This document shows positions 36,846-48,840 of a stretch of DNA of 64,000 nt, piece after piece. The position numbers and the translations under genes were made by a program. Each line of letters begins with the position of its first letter. Position 1 is the first letter of the stretch. The notes beneath the pieces were generated by a model that made no database searches, was not told where the DNA came from, and worked only from the letters and a program-made list of their open reading frames with translations. Origin of the DNA: Aphrophora alni (taxonomy: Eukaryota > Arthropoda > Insecta > Hemiptera > Aphrophoridae). The stretch lies in the NCBI GenBank assembly GCA_963513935.1, contig OY740773.1, positions 103,959,291 to 104,023,290 of the forward strand. The letters are read 5' to 3'.

Positions 36846-37364
36846 TTTGTTTTGAAACATATTATTTACCCATAGCAAGCACGTTATTTAAATGATAAAT
36901 TTATAACAAAATAAATGTTTCCAAGGAAAATGACTATAGAGCACTGTTTAATTTGAAAACTCAATCATTAAAATCTTCCTTATAGTAAAGAAATAATGTG
37001 ACTGGTGCAGAAATTCCTTAGCGAATTAAAAATAAGATTTTCCTGCAATTCAGTAAACCGTACTAACTTGTAAATTAAAACATCTATGAACAGTTGTATC
37101 ATTTTGCAATTTATGTGCCATTTTATATTCCTTCTCAGCAAGAATTAATATTTATTTTAATTATTCAGCAAGAATAAGTTAATTTCTGGTGAACTGACCA
37201 AAGTAAACTCAAATTTAAAGGAATAAATTCTATCGAAATAACATTAAAACCTTGTAGTCATTGAATGTTGATTCAGTGTGCTGATTACTATTGTGGATTT
37301 ATCTCGTTGAAAGTTGTCTTGTTTGGTATTTTTTAGTTATTAATTTCTTTTCTCACATATACGT
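36846..37364. other. AT-rich non-coding DNA, nothing recognised
   Basis: No supported feature was seen. Confidence 0.5.
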
Positions 37365-38570
37365 TAGTATATAGACAGTTATTTGATGGGTTAAAAAAAT
37401 GGATGTAGAGTGTTTTGTGGATGTATCCGTTTTGAGGTCTTTTGAATCCATAACCAAATGATGTTTGTCTCTGGTACGTGGAGTTTTCTACAACCCAAAC
37501 TTGTGGATCGATTTTGATCGACATATTTATGAATATGGAGTGGTTCTTCTCAAATGAGAAGAGTATTTAATTTTTTAGTAATAAGAACAATATTAACAAT
37601 GTCAAAACATTTACAACCTTGCAGACATCTTAAAAAAAATCCTCTTGTGTGCTTTTTTTCCTAAAATTTCACTACTTTGAGGTATAGAGATATACACCGA
37701 TAAAACATGAGGCAAAGACATAAATATATTTCACCAACACATAAATCTAAGTATGAGCAGAGAGCTTACTACACGAGAATAAGGTTTTTTTAACCGTCTG
37801 CCAGAAGAGTTGAAATTTCATAACAATTTTAAACTCTTTAAAAAGAGATTGAAACTGTCTTTTTGTGGAGGGAGCTTATTGTGTTGGAGAGTTTCTTCGA
37901 GATTGATACTATTGTCAAAGTTGTCTTATTACTTGTTGGTTATTGAGTTTATTTCTGTGTGTTTAATGTATTAGTGTTATTTTATGTTGTGTTTTATTGT
38001 TATTTGGTTAATGCTTTATGTAACCTGTTGACAATTCTAACACTTTATAATAACGCTATGGAATGAATAAATAAATGAATCAAAATTTGCTGGGCATATG
38101 TTGGCCTTATCTCTGTACTGGTTTTCCATTATTCAAAAACTTGAAATTTTTGGGTAGTTATCATAAGGAAAAAAACAAGATTACTTTTTCCTTAAAATTG
38201 GATCTAATGATTTCTTTAAAATTGTACTGAAATTTTAAAATATTGACTCAAATTGGTGTGCAAAATCTCAGGTGAAAAAAATATTATGATTTAAGAATAC
38301 TAATTGGCAAAAAAAAAAATATAAACCTTGATTGCTGCCGTTAAAAGCCCAATTTTAATTGTAATTTACGATAAGGATGTGTTTATGGCAAAAGAGAAAC
38401 AATTTTAAGCTCCGATTTAAATAAATAATTTTTTTCGAACATAGCACATTCATTCATTTTCACTTTTTTATTGACAAACTGAAATGATGTTTAGGTTCTT
38501 TTTTTATTTGGTTTTAGGGGATGAGTGAGCGAGAAAGTTTGTGCAACGTTTTGCACTATTTATTATGTTT
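37365..38570 (+). repeat. Dispersed repeat family G, copy 3, split by a LINE 3' end
   Basis: The 5' part (37365-37530: 'gttttgtggatgta', 'gttttgaggtc', 'gatcgattttgatc') and the 3' part (38079-38570: 'catatgttggcc', 'gggtagttatcataagg', 'gggatgagtgagcgagaaag') belong to one family G copy. Between them lies unrelated sequence that ends in a LINE C-terminus and tail (37700-38078). Confidence 0.6.
37700..38078 (+). pseudogene. LINE 3' end: last residues of the RT ORF plus tail
   Basis: With one frameshift near 37790, the plus strand reads KYEQRAYYTRIRFF then NRLPEELKFHNNFKLFKKRL. The pattern 'kY..R.YY..I+.(y/f)N+LP.elK......F+..Lk' is the typical extreme C-terminus of jockey/CR1/L2-type non-LTR reverse transcriptases. 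It is followed by an AT-rich 3' UTR and a tail of (GAATGAATAAATAAAT)-type repeats ending at 38078. It is a 5'-truncated insertion into repeat family G. The full RT is absent, so it is not functional. Confidence 0.65.
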
Positions 38571-38924
38571 GTTTTACTGTTAAAAAGTATATTTTATTAT
38601 AATTTTCTATTATTATTTAATTATATTTTTTAAATATTGGTTTACGCTGTAAAATTTTGTCTCAGTCTAACTGCAATACAGTTTATTTATTTTCAAATCT
38701 GTTGTGTGGTCTCGTTCATTCTGCAAGACTCACAACCTTCACAAAATAATGGTATTGATAATGACTAATTTGTTTCGCTAACGTTGTCACAGTTCACACC
38801 TAATTAGCTATGCGTCTGCATTGCTTCATCGGTACACTTTAGTTAATGAGTAAGTCTACACAACTTAAGGTGATTCTTTGAGAACACCTTATTTCATTTT
38901 ACTTTTCCATATACCTATAGTATA
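38571..38924. other. AT-rich non-coding DNA with a weak GATGAAG-hairpin-GAAAC motif
   Basis: On the minus strand near 38770-38830, CCGATGAAGC and later GCGAAAC occur with 'tgacaacgtta' between them. This is too degenerate to call a ribozyme-like core. Confidence 0.3.
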
Positions 38925-39550
38925 AAGTTATACAATGGCTCAAAAATCAATGTTGAGTTTTTTTTTATGGAAATATCCATTTTTTGAAATCCCTTGAGCA
39001 GAGAAAAAAAAAGTATCAATGTTGAGTTTTTTGTGGAATATTCATTTTGAAATCCCTTGAGCAGAGCATAAAAAAGTAGTTTTCATTGTTGATGTCTATC
39101 AGTCATTCGTCAGTGCTTTACAGCTCAAATGAGCGGACTGATTTTGATCAAATTTTGAATGTGGGCAAATATAATAAGAAAAAAATACAAATTTATGATT
39201 TTCTCGTAATGGCTCTACAAATTTTGTTCAAATTTAATTAAAATGTAAAAAATAAAGGATTGTCTGCAAAATTGCAAATAAAATATATTATAGTTAGGAA
39301 TAATTGGGGAAGAAAAAAAACAAATGAACCTTAATTACTGTCATTAAAAAGCTTGATTTTAATCCAATACAATTTACGCTCTAGTTTTTTTATTTTTTTT
39401 TATGGAACAAGCAAATTTAGTTTAGTTTATTTAAATATTTGTTCAAAGACGGTGTCCAAGGCTCATTGATTAGATAGTGATTTGTTTTTATTTGACTTTG
39501 AGAATGGGTGAGTGATAAAGTTTTTGCATAATTTATTTTCTGTAAATGTG
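38925..39550 (+). repeat. Dispersed repeat family G, copy 4
   Basis: It begins with 'gtataaagttatacaatggctc' and a locally duplicated segment ('atcaatgttgagttttt' through 'cccttgagcagag' occurs twice, about 38948 and 39017). It ends at 'gaatgggtgagtgataaag'. It is shorter than copy 2 through an internal deletion. Confidence 0.65.
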
Positions 39551-39718
39551 AAAGTAGCTGCTGTAAGACCAAAACTTAACGATAATTATATCAAAAACGG
39601 CTGTAACAATTTTGATAATATTTTTTATATGAAGTCTCTAAAGACCTTAGCAAAATGTATTTGGTCGTTATTTCTCTAGTTCGGAAATTAAAATAAAATT
39701 CAATATAAGCAAAAAACA

Positions 39719-39741
39719 ACCTAACCTAACCTAACATAATC
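39719..39741. repeat. Interstitial CCTAA (TTAGG-type) run
   Basis: Three CCTAA units occur in a row with near matches on either side. TTAGG is the ancestral insect telomere repeat. The run is too short to be a telomere and is probably an interstitial insertion or chance. Confidence 0.6.
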
Positions 39742-40039
39742 TTAAAATTATGATTTTATCAAAAAAAATGAATTTACAATTTATTATTAACATAATTTAC
39801 AATAATGATAATTCCCCACAATAGCCTTAGATTCTCTTCGCAAGTGGAGCTCTAAAAGTCCTAGTTTGCTCCGGGTGACAGAAAACTTAGTTTCACTCCT
39901 TTTATTGATGTAAATCCTTGAGAGGCAGACACGATGTAACAAGTCAAGAATTAGTTATATACATTAATGGATGTTATAATTTAGTTTTTATCTTTGAGAT
40001 ATATTAAGTTATTTATCATCAAGTGGCAAACCTAAAGGA

Positions 40040-40225
40040 CCTAGTTAGATCTACACTTAATTTCACGTAGTCTTTGGTTAAATCCCTCTCTTTCATCTTA
40101 TCTATCAGGTCTCTCTTGATCAACTCTTGTTCTATTCCGACCTTCATGTGAATAGCGTATTTATGTTCTTTTCTACATTTTTTTTAAGGCAATTAAACAG
40201 AGGTTTTCATCTTTAAACAACAAAG
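40040..40225 (+). repeat. Dispersed repeat family A, copy 3
   Basis: Blocks 'tcaactcttgttctattccg', 'tatgttcttttct' and 'gaggttttcatctttaaaca' occur in the family order. This copy also has the uninterrupted TTTAAACAACAA junction. Confidence 0.65.
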
Positions 40226-40849
40226 GAAAAAATGTAAGTTTACGTCAGTATTTTGACATTCTTAAATTCTATTTGAAAGTGATCTGAATATAGTAAATAT
40301 TTAAATAGAATTGGTAAATACAAATATTATGAAATAATAAAAAGTAAACTTGATTTGACGTAGTACAACTATTAGGCTGTTTATTTTGTTTGAGTTAATA
40401 TAAATAGTTCAATAAACTACATCTCTTCAACTAGTTTTAGACACCATCACAAGACAAAGATCAGATTTTGTTAATGTGCCATCAGCTTATCTACAAGTTT
40501 GCATTCAAGGCTGAAATCAGTTTATGTATAAATAATTAGTGTAATCATCAGCTATTATTGTTGTTTTAAATCAACAGCTATTACTGTTAGGTAATACATG
40601 TTTTTTCTACAAGTGTCTTCATCTGCTTGATGATACAACTGTTTGGAGATTGATAAGTAGATGATCTTTTTTGTTGTTTTTGTCATATGAGTAAACTTTT
40701 AGTTATTGATACCGGGCTCATCACAGTTGAAGGTTGTAAAAGGGTTATTGACAAAAAACACAAGAGTTTTAAGGTCTAGAGTGGCCCCTCCATCCTAGAT
40801 GACCATGTCCGCCAAATGGGCACTGATAGTATTATTAGTTTTGTAAATT
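40226..40849. other. Non-coding DNA, nothing recognised
   Basis: No supported gene or repeat was found. Confidence 0.5.
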
Positions 40850-40854
40850 AATAA

Positions 40855-41640
40855 ACGGTGCAAAAACATTGCACAAATTTTCCCACTCATCCCTAAAATG
40901 AAATAAAAACAAATCAAAAATAATCATCTCCAGAAATATCATTTTGAGTAGTTGTTAATCAAAAATTAACTATGAACACTGTCTTTGAAAAAGTAGCCTA
41001 TTTATATGTAAGTGTCTAAACTTATTTTGCTTATGCCATAATATGTCCTCAGCGTAAGTCGTATTGGATTAAAAATCAAGCTTTTACTGACAGTAGTCAA
41101 GGCTTTTTTTTTTACCAATTATTCCTCAACTGTAATTTTTTTTTTTTTAACTTACATTTTTGCTCACAGGTTGTGTCACATTTCACTAAAATTTTAATGA
41201 AATTGGTATTGTCGATTTTGAGAAATTAAATATTTATAACAGCCAACTCCACAGTTGAGTTTGTTAAATTTTTCCCCAGCAACACTTAACGAACCAACAT
41301 TTTGGAGAGATGGCGACTAATATGTTTTGTTTGGAGCTTTGAGGGTACATATGAGCAAAATTTGATCAAATTTTTTGAGGGTTGATTTTGAGAAAATTGT
41401 AATTTTGTGTTTTTCTCTTATGGGAGTTACCCTCAAATTTTGAGTTATAAAATAATGAAGAAAAAAAGTCCTGAGATATGACCAAAATATGTTCACTTAC
41501 CAAATTTGATTAAAATCGGTCCCCACGTTTGGACTGTAGAGCATTAGATATATGACAAGACGACAGACAGACATAATTCTAAAAAGCACTTTTTGGGGAC
41601 CTCAAAACAAATATATCTACAAAAAAAATCGACATCGATT
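40855..41640 (-). repeat. Dispersed repeat family G, copy 5 (minus orientation)
   Basis: Read on the minus strand, it has the full family order from 'gatatatttgttttgaggtc' near 41600, through 'accgattttaatcaaatttgg' (about 41517) and 'ctcatatgtaccctcaaag', to 'ggatgagtgggaaaatttgtg' near 40880. This is one of the longest copies and useful for a consensus. There is no open frame. Confidence 0.7.
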
Positions 41641-42379
41641 TTTAACTAATCATGAATAAAATTAAACGATACTGAAAATATTTTTTATAATTGTAATCAA
41701 ATTGATTTTCCAAGTAATATTTGACCATTCCTAATTTAAAGTTTAGATAATATCAAATTTTCTAGTGAGTTACTTCCTTAGATTTCTAATTTGCCCTATT
41801 CAAATGTTATTATACTTAAAACAATCCAGTTCAGATATTTATTTAGTGTGGTTTTAAAATATAATTTTCAAGGCATATTTATAGAGAAATTTCTAGACTG
41901 GAAAAATCCATCAAGGTGTGGGGGGGGGGTCCTAACAGTTGGTGAGTATCCCTTGTCAAGGATTTGACAACCTTGCGCTTAAAACAATATATTTTTTAAT
42001 TCGGTTCTGACCAAATCTTTAGATATACCGTAAGTTAAGTAAATCTATTCTTATTATTAATATAGTTTATTCGGACATTTGTCAAGTTTTATGTATATAA
42101 AACTATGCCACAATGTTTCAAAAAATATAGATATATTCTAGATAGCAATGAGAAAAAAACTAGATCATGACAAACATTCGAATTTTAGTATTCTTATTCA
42201 TTGATTGTCTTTGGACATAATTACAATGTTTAGAATCATCACAGATATTAAGAATTAAACTATCTATCAATAATGTTCATGAAAAATGGCTAAACTAAGT
42301 TGCCATTAACAGAGCAAACGAATAGACAATCTAACAAACAAAGCTCATCAATTTCAACATTACATTCTATTTTAGATAT
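41641..42379. other. AT-rich non-coding DNA
   Basis: It includes a run of ten G (41920-41930). Nothing else was recognised. Confidence 0.5.
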
Positions 42380-42840
42380 AATTATAATTTTTTTTATTTA
42401 TTTTATTCCATATCTTTTGGTTTCTTCACAAGATAAATAGATCTACAAACATTCATAAAATAAAAACATAACATGAACATAATAATACACCATACCACAC
42501 AAGAAAACCAATGGGTTTTCAGAGATAAAATATGATAACTTAAAAATAACACATAAACAATGGTAAAAGATTACACCAAAGCAAAAACTATTGGTGCAGA
42601 AACTCTTCTACAGTCTAGATCGATCCAGATAGCAGTAGTTATTTAGGGTTTTTTTTAAAAGTAGCATGATTTTCCAAACTATTTATATTTTTAAGAAGAT
42701 TATTAATTAATTTTGCACCTGCTTGTGAAGGAAGTTTCCTGTATATATGATGTGTACCTGTGTTGTGTAGTACGATAATCACAAACTTAATTCTGTATGT
42801 CCGTATTTTGAACATGATCATATTTGAATTTAAAAAAGAA
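42380..42840 (-). pseudogene. LINE 3' end on the minus strand
   Basis: The minus frame 42639-42821 reads HNTGTHHIYRKLPSQAGAKL followed by INNLLKNINSLENHATFKKN. This matches the C-terminal pattern of jockey/CR1-type reverse transcriptases (basic-rich stretch, LP..aG.kLiN.Lp..I..l.....FK+). The element continues to a 3' tail with 'tggaataaaataaataaa' (reverse strand, about 42410-42380), like the tail of the copy at 37700-38078. The catalytic part is missing. Confidence 0.55.
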
Positions 42841-43082
42841 CAACACTTAAAGTATGTAAATACAGCTTCTTGAAAGTGTTATTACAATTTTAATTTTTTA
42901 AATGAAAAGGTGCCAGTTTAGCCTGTATCCTCGGATTTTGTTGGAAAGCAAAACTGGTAGTATACAGAAAGGAACTATTAGAAATTAGGGACATAATTAG
43001 TTAGAAAAATTGTTGAAATCAGAATGACAACAATTATTGTGACAGACCTGGAAAACTGATCAAATAGCTTACCTTGCAAGTG

Positions 43083-43253
43083 ATGAAGATGTTAGGTGTG
43101 TTTAAGCCTTTTAGTGGGAAGAAAGGATTTCAATCGAGCAGTGGAGGATTGAATCTAGGCATGGAGACGTCGGAGGGATCAAAAGACAACCAGACGTACT
43201 TGGCAGGAGAAAGCTTTCTGCAGGACAGACATACGAGAACTGTTAAAGGGTAG
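43083..43253 (+). other. Unrecognised 56-codon frame with coding-like composition
   Basis: From Met 43083 to the stop at 43251-43253 the frame reads a G/K/S-rich peptide (GVFKPFSGKKGFQSSSGGLN, then polar residues to VKG). The segment is visibly GC-richer than its surroundings. No domain is recognised and no splice sites frame it convincingly. It may be an exon of an unseen gene or an element remnant. Confidence 0.25.
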
Positions 43254-43408
43254 AAAGATACTTGTAATTAACCAAGACTATATTTATAAATAACATAGAA
43301 TCAGGTCAATTTGTTACAATAGTTGGAATCATTCTGAAATCTTGATTAAATAATAAATATAAGAATAGATATAATATATATAACTGTCAGTGATAGTTAG
43401 ATAAATAA

Positions 43409-44039
43409 AGGACCTTTTTCGGTATCCTGATACCGCTTTTTTTAAAACGACAATCGTGTATCCTGTGACATGTATGTGCATTACTACAAATAGGATTACA
43501 TATCTTACCACACCTAAGACAAGTTTGGCCAGGTCGTTATGTATATATATTTAATTTGAGATTTTTTTGTGAAATTGTAATTGTTCTAGGAAATATAACT
43601 ATTTATTGAAGCTAATATTTATTGAACGTTTATGGTGGCAAGCTAATAAACATATCAATAAAAAAGAATGTGGCACCAGACTCTTGTTAGATTCGTATTT
43701 GTGTGAATATCTTTGGTGAGAAAATAATAAAGAGAGATATATTTGAAGAAATGTTTTAATATTTCTTAATTTTAATTAAATATGAATGTAGATGTTGATG
43801 AAGAAGCAGCGATATAAGAATTTTTTAGTATTGGATTTTGATTTTGTATCAATATTTCTAATAAATATAGAGGAAAAAAATTGTTTTTATTTCGAAAATA
43901 GTAGGGGTTATAAGGTTAATGTTTATTTTGGTTATTTTTATAAAATATTAATTTCTGTGGGTTATTGATTAACGTAAAATAAAAACGTAGGTTTTTTAAA
44001 ATTTAAACAAAAGTGGTACCAGGATACTGAAAAAGTCCT
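43409..44039. mobile_element. DNA element with about 38-bp terminal inverted repeats
   Basis: The left end starts AGGACCTTTTTCGGTATCCT and the right end, reverse-complemented, starts AGGACTTTTTCAGTATCCTG. The similarity continues as 'gataccgctttttttaaa' versus 'gtaccacttttgtttaaa'. The 631-bp interior has no transposase frame. No clear target-site duplication is seen, so the superfamily is undetermined. Confidence 0.6.
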
Positions 44040-44240
44040 ATTGTAAACTGGACTATTGTTGTTTGATTGTAATAAAAGAACCCAGGCCGGAATCTCGTTT
44101 GATTCCTAACAGAACCCAGCCCTGAACGGTGAAAATAACAAAGATTATACTCAAAAGTGATCTGATAAAAACTACAATTCAACAGAATTGCACCAACACA
44201 AGAAACGGAAAGTTGAGTCAAGATCACACTCTGGTTTTAA
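44040..44240 (-). repeat. Diverged repeat, relative at 46300-46510
   Basis: The block 'caacacaagaaa', 'aagttga' and a-rich text ending 'actctggt' (44185-44235) recurs at 46440-46505 as 'gcaacacaagaaatg', 'aagttgaa' and 'atactggt'. Both sit in minus-strand open frames of similar length (74 and 69 codons) with weak resemblance, so this may be the decayed 3' part of a coding element. The class is not recognised. Confidence 0.35.
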
Positions 44241-44488
44241 TGTTTGTCATGTTCTAGCTGTTTACTTGATGAAGATGTACTCTTGAAATGTTGTATAGTA
44301 TTAATTTGGTTTAAGTGGACATTTACCATTATTTTTATATATAAAAACTAATAAACGATATTTCGAGAGTATTAAATCAACTCCCTTTATCCCTTTATCA
44401 AGTGATAAACCTAGAATTAAAAGTGCAAGACACCACCCCAATATCCTAGAGCCATGTTGGAAACCAAAACTAAAATTAATAAAGAACA

Positions 44489-44512
44489 TCCTAACCTAAC
44501 CTAACCTAACTT
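44489..44512. repeat. Interstitial CCTAA (TTAGG-type) run
   Basis: Four CCTAA units in tandem directly abut the start of repeat family H, copy 2. Confidence 0.7.
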
Positions 44513-44760
44513 AAAAAAGCTAGACCTGAGCAGTCAAAACTAGGACCAAATACAAGTGTTTTCAGAAGAAAAAAACAGAACTGCACTATATTTATACTCT
44601 CGGGACATGTATTTTTTAAAATTATATATATATATCTATGGCAGATGTCTAATTAAACCATATTTAATAACAAGAACAAATCCACCATTATCAAATAACT
44701 TTAAAACCAGAAATAGTTGTGTTTTTTAGTTTGTGCATATATATAAATTAAGACACAACT
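44513..44760 (+). repeat. Dispersed repeat family H, copy 2
   Basis: It matches the order of blocks at 35100-35390 ('agctagacctgagcagt', 'atttatactct', 'aacaagaaca', 'tatcaaataacttta'). The CCTAA run lies at its left edge. Confidence 0.5.
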
Positions 44761-44765
44761 ATTTC

Positions 44766-44773
<8 letters not shown>

Positions 44774-44816
<43 letters not shown>
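44774..44816. repeat. (TA)n microsatellite
   Basis: An uninterrupted alternating TA tract of about 43 bases. Confidence 0.95.
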
Positions 44817-44818
<2 letters not shown>

Positions 44819-45507
44819 AATGATGTTAATTTCCTAATTTTAAAATTAGAATAAATCTATTTTTATTAGGTATGTAACATATATTTTGTTATCCTATTGG
44901 CAGGAGAGCTGATCTATAATGACCATGGTTATAAATCCTGATGCCTCAATTCAATCAGTGGTGCCAACAATTTGGAGAAGATTCCAGCTGTAGTATTCCA
45001 AACACACCTATATCTTTAGGAGATACATTTTATTATTTGACCAAATACATTCAGTACATATGTAAGTAGTCTACTGAACCTATACAAAAAAGAATTGCAT
45101 AGACAACTATACAAAAAAAGAGAGGATCTTTTCTGTTATCTCACATCATCATTATTTTTCTGTTATTTCAGATCATAATTATAATGATGATTTATGTAAA
45201 CACTTTAAGATCAAGATACACTTGATAAGCTCTGTGTTTTTTAATTATCGTTTAAAATCAGCTAATTAAAGGTATGTAGAGGTTTTTGTTAACAATTACC
45301 TACTTTGAACACATACAACATAAACTTTCTTGTGTTTTTTTTTACAGAGTAAAGATATTTTGCAAAATCATATGTTATGCACTAATGGACATATCCCATG
45401 AAGTTGTACATCACAGGCAAGGACAGGTGGGATTAGGTTAGGTTATATTATTAGCATATAACCCAATTTTATGCTTCTTCATAATGAACTTTTGAAATAC
45501 TGTTAAT
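44817..45507. other. Non-coding DNA, nothing recognised
   Basis: No supported feature was found. Confidence 0.5.
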
Positions 45508-45560
45508 TGTTATTAATTTTAATTTACAAATATAATTAATTGTTATTAATTTTTATTTAC

Positions 45561-45606
<46 letters not shown>
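45508..45606. repeat. 33-bp tandem duplication running into an (AT)n tract
   Basis: 'tgttattaattttaatttac' with its AT tail is followed by a near-identical second copy (45541 on), which runs into an alternating AT tract to about 45606. Confidence 0.8.
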
Positions 45607-45610
<4 letters not shown>

Positions 45611-45849
45611 TTTTACGTAAAACTCATTTAATGTTTAATCCTTTTCAATTATGATTTACAGTAATAAAAATAATTATAATGTGAGATAACAGAAAATGTC
45701 CAAAGGTTGGTTTCTTGAGCCTTCTAGGAATTGTTAAATTGTATTGGTACATCAAGGAGTCTTATCCAATTGGATAATTTTGCTTAAAACAGTTGTTTCA
45801 CAGATTTTCTGAACCTCGTAATTGTATATGACTACTTTCTTAACATTGG

Positions 45850-46230
45850 CTAGATGTATTTTTATTTAAAAAATCTCCACTTGCTTCACTCATGTCAGTG
45901 TCTCAGCCCTAGCCAGCATCGAAGCTGAACACATGGAAAGGAGCCTCCACTTGCTGTGCTCCTGCCAATTACTTGGCCCTGCCGAATCTCGTAACTATAT
46001 TAATATCACATTATCTAAGGAGGTCAGGGTTTGAAATTATACTTTGACAATAATTTCACTATTTGTCCTCGCAGAGAGCTCAGGTTGGTACCATTACACG
46101 CATAATTGAAATCTGTACGTTTTTATCTAATTTAATCTGTTGAATTCAATTCAATTAAACAAGTTGAATCACACATGACATGATAAAAAAATGGTGTCCA
46201 TTTTGACATTTTGTATTAGATTTTTCTGAA
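45850..46230 (-). repeat. Dispersed repeat family F, copy 3 (minus orientation)
   Basis: Read on the minus strand it parallels 32280-32500. Shared blocks are 'catttttggcagt'-type text, 'gttggtaccattaca(c/t)gca', 'aattgaaatctg' and 'attttgacattt'. The copy is incomplete and lacks the TTAA junction region. Confidence 0.5.
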
Positions 46231-47278
46231 TGTCAATTGGGTTCTATATGGGTAGATGATTATAATCTCCTATACCAAAATCATGTTCCTATTTTAATTT
46301 GTGGCTGATATCTGTTTTGTGTACAGACAACGACAACAGTTGTACGGCATATCCAAGAATAGAACCACAGGTACAACTAATCTTGAACAGGCAAAATAAT
46401 TAAGACCATTTGCAAACCAAATTTGGAAAACCATAAGTAAACAGAACTGTGCAACACAAGAAATGATTAACACTAAGTTGAACTGAGAACATATACTGGT
46501 CAATTAACTAGGGTTTTAGTACCAACTAGGTACTTAACAATTTATCAGGATGAATAACTTTTGTCTCTTTCCTCGAGAATTTAACGCATGACCTTGTTAG
46601 TTATACCTTATGGAATTAGCAGCACTTAAGTAGAGAAATTTTTATTTTTATTTGGATTTTATTTGTGGAAACCACTACGACCTTATTACTATAATACTGG
46701 ATAGCTTGTATATGAGGATTCATTTATTTTTCGTTTATGTAAGTTTTTATCCTGCTGTATTATCTTTACTTCTACCCAATTGAATTTATTTTTCCGACCA
46801 AATATGTTTGTTCACTTATTTTTATTTATCTATTATATTAGGCCTAATCGCATGTTCTTTTTGTGTTCAATAATTGATATTTTTAGAGGTCTTTTGTATC
46901 GCCAATATACTGTTTATCACATTCACATTTAATACAGTTTATAGTGTCCTGAATGTCAATTTTAGGTTTGGTATTACCGAAATGTTGCTTACAGTGTTTT
47001 GAACATTAAAAGTATCACATGTTTTTTATTTCATTAACACATATAATTTTTTTCTGATTATCCTGGCATATATGGTAATCCTTTCCTTGGGTGTAGTCAT
47101 ACAGATTTTCTATCTGTCGACGGGTGTAAATAAAAAAATAAAAAATAGAATGGATCATCATGAATAGTAAGGGGTTTTCTTTAGACTCTTTCTTTTTGTT
47201 AGTATTTTATTACTTTTTGTTATTATGAATTGAGGATATCTGTTGATAACTACGTCATTCTTTATACAGTTTAGACTG
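46231..47278. other. Mostly unrecognised non-coding DNA
   Basis: It holds the relative of the 44040 repeat (46300-46510); otherwise nothing definite. Confidence 0.45.
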
Positions 47279-47286
47279 TCTTCATC

Positions 47287-47611
47287 CAGAGCCGGATTTC
47301 TCAATAGGCCCGGGGGGCACACGGCCGAGAGAATTTTTTTTTTTTATAATATCTATACAGATTGATAAATATTTAAATATGAGAAACAGTACAGGGTTGA
47401 TACTCAACGTAAAAGAAAGAGATTTAAACATTCTGGGGAATATGGCGAACCCAGCAGTGACATTTCTTTTACAGGATCTGACAACTTTCGTGTGAATGAA
47501 GTTAATGTAATATTAGATTCAATGCATACATTGGGGAAGTAACGTTAAACAGACTAGGGGGAGGAAAAAATTATTGGGCCTAGGGGCGCCAAAATGCTAA
47601 ATCCGGCCCTG
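47287..47611 (+). mobile_element. hAT-type non-autonomous element with 8-bp target duplication
   Basis: The ends are CAGAGCCGGATTT on the left and, reverse-complemented, CAGGGCCGGATTT on the right. The flanks are TCTTCATC (47279-47286) and TCTCCATC (47612-47619), an 8-bp duplication with one mismatch, as expected for hAT. GC-rich stretches ('ggcccggggggca', 'ggcgcc') lie next to both ends. It retains a short transposase fragment (47369-47542). Confidence 0.85.
47369..47542 (+). pseudogene. hAT transposase fragment
   Basis: The frame contains QYRVDTQRKRKRFKHSGEYG and then FTGSDNFRVNEVNVILDSMH before a stop at 47540-47542. The 'FRVN.(f/v)..ilDs(l/m)' stretch after a basic segment is common in hAT transposases of the ZMYM/zinc-finger type. 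The conserved catalytic and dimerisation (hATC) regions are absent. It lies inside the element at 47287-47611 and is non-functional. Confidence 0.5.
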
Positions 47612-47749
47612 TCTCCATCAGAACTGTCCACAAAGGAATGAACTCTCCCTTCCTTGACAGCATTATGTTGTATAGATTCCAAGATTAGAGTATTAATAAT
47701 ATAAATAGGTAACTTGTCTTGTTTATTTTAAGACCAGCACTCTATAAAT

Positions 47750-47800
47750 ATCACACTTGATTACTGGTTTCAGCAGATCATACCACTATCTTCAGATCCA
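47750..47800 (-). other. Hammerhead-like / retroelement-tail motif
   Basis: On the minus strand: CTGAAGA (47789-47795), a stretch that can form an imperfect hairpin (GTGGTA...TCTGC), then TGAAACCAGTAATCAAG. It has the same layout as the motifs at 33620 and 34060, but stem II is poor. Confidence 0.3.
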
Positions 47801-48796
47801 AATTCCTCAATTTTTCATTTCTCTAAGGAACATATCATTAACATTGCAGTTGTTATTTTCCTTAGAAGATAAAAAATATAACTGAAATTTTCCACTTTTA
47901 TAAAAGACTCAATGCTCAGAATAACTTCCAAAGTCTATAAAGAATGTAGGTAGTTTAAAAAAAAATTTAAACGTTTGTTGTTGCTGGGTGATGTAATGTA
48001 TTCGGTGGGTGAGTTTTGTTCATGGATGCTGTGTATAGGAGAATTCCGTGTCTGTGTCCAATAAATATTGCTTTGTAATTGTAAGTATATTTGTAATATT
48101 TTATTATTTAATAAGTATTACTTACTGTTATTGAAATAGAATTTGTTGTATTTGTATTTTTTTAAATATTTTGTGTAGTTATATATATTACTATGTGTTT
48201 ATGTGTATGTCCTGTGTTTTAATTATATTTTAGTAGCCCTTAATATTATTTGAATAAGTGTTTGTCAACAAAAGATAATGAAATTTAAAAGTTCAGATAC
48301 CAACCAAATGTCTTTATTTTATTATTTTTTTTAATGAACTGAAGTCTTAGGATATCCTACCTTTTTAAACACACATATCCAAGAATGAAAAAAATTTATT
48401 ATTAACTTATTTTACCATGGTTAGGGAGGTGGATTCAAAATATTATAAATTTCCCCACCCATTAACCATATGAATGTCAAAATCGATATTATAGCCCATC
48501 AGATAACTTTCTTATAATTTGTGTAGATGAGAAAGTAAAATTGTAATCTTCAAGATTAATAATGAAGGACTAATCAGAGCCACATGATGAATCAACACCA
48601 GAACAAAGATGACTGACAATTGGTTTTTTGTTTGTATTTTAATCATCTCAACTCATCTTTACCCATCAATACTTGGTCTTCCAGATAATGCAGTTTAAAA
48701 CACAAGTTGTTATTAGATTAGATTTGATTAGTTCTGTAAAGACCAAATACACTGGTATAGAACTAATCATTCCCAATGGTGCACATATATCAATAA

Positions 48797-48798
<2 letters not shown>
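47801..48798. other. AT-rich non-coding DNA, nothing recognised
   Basis: No gene or classified repeat was seen. Confidence 0.5.
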
Positions 48799-48840
<42 letters not shown>

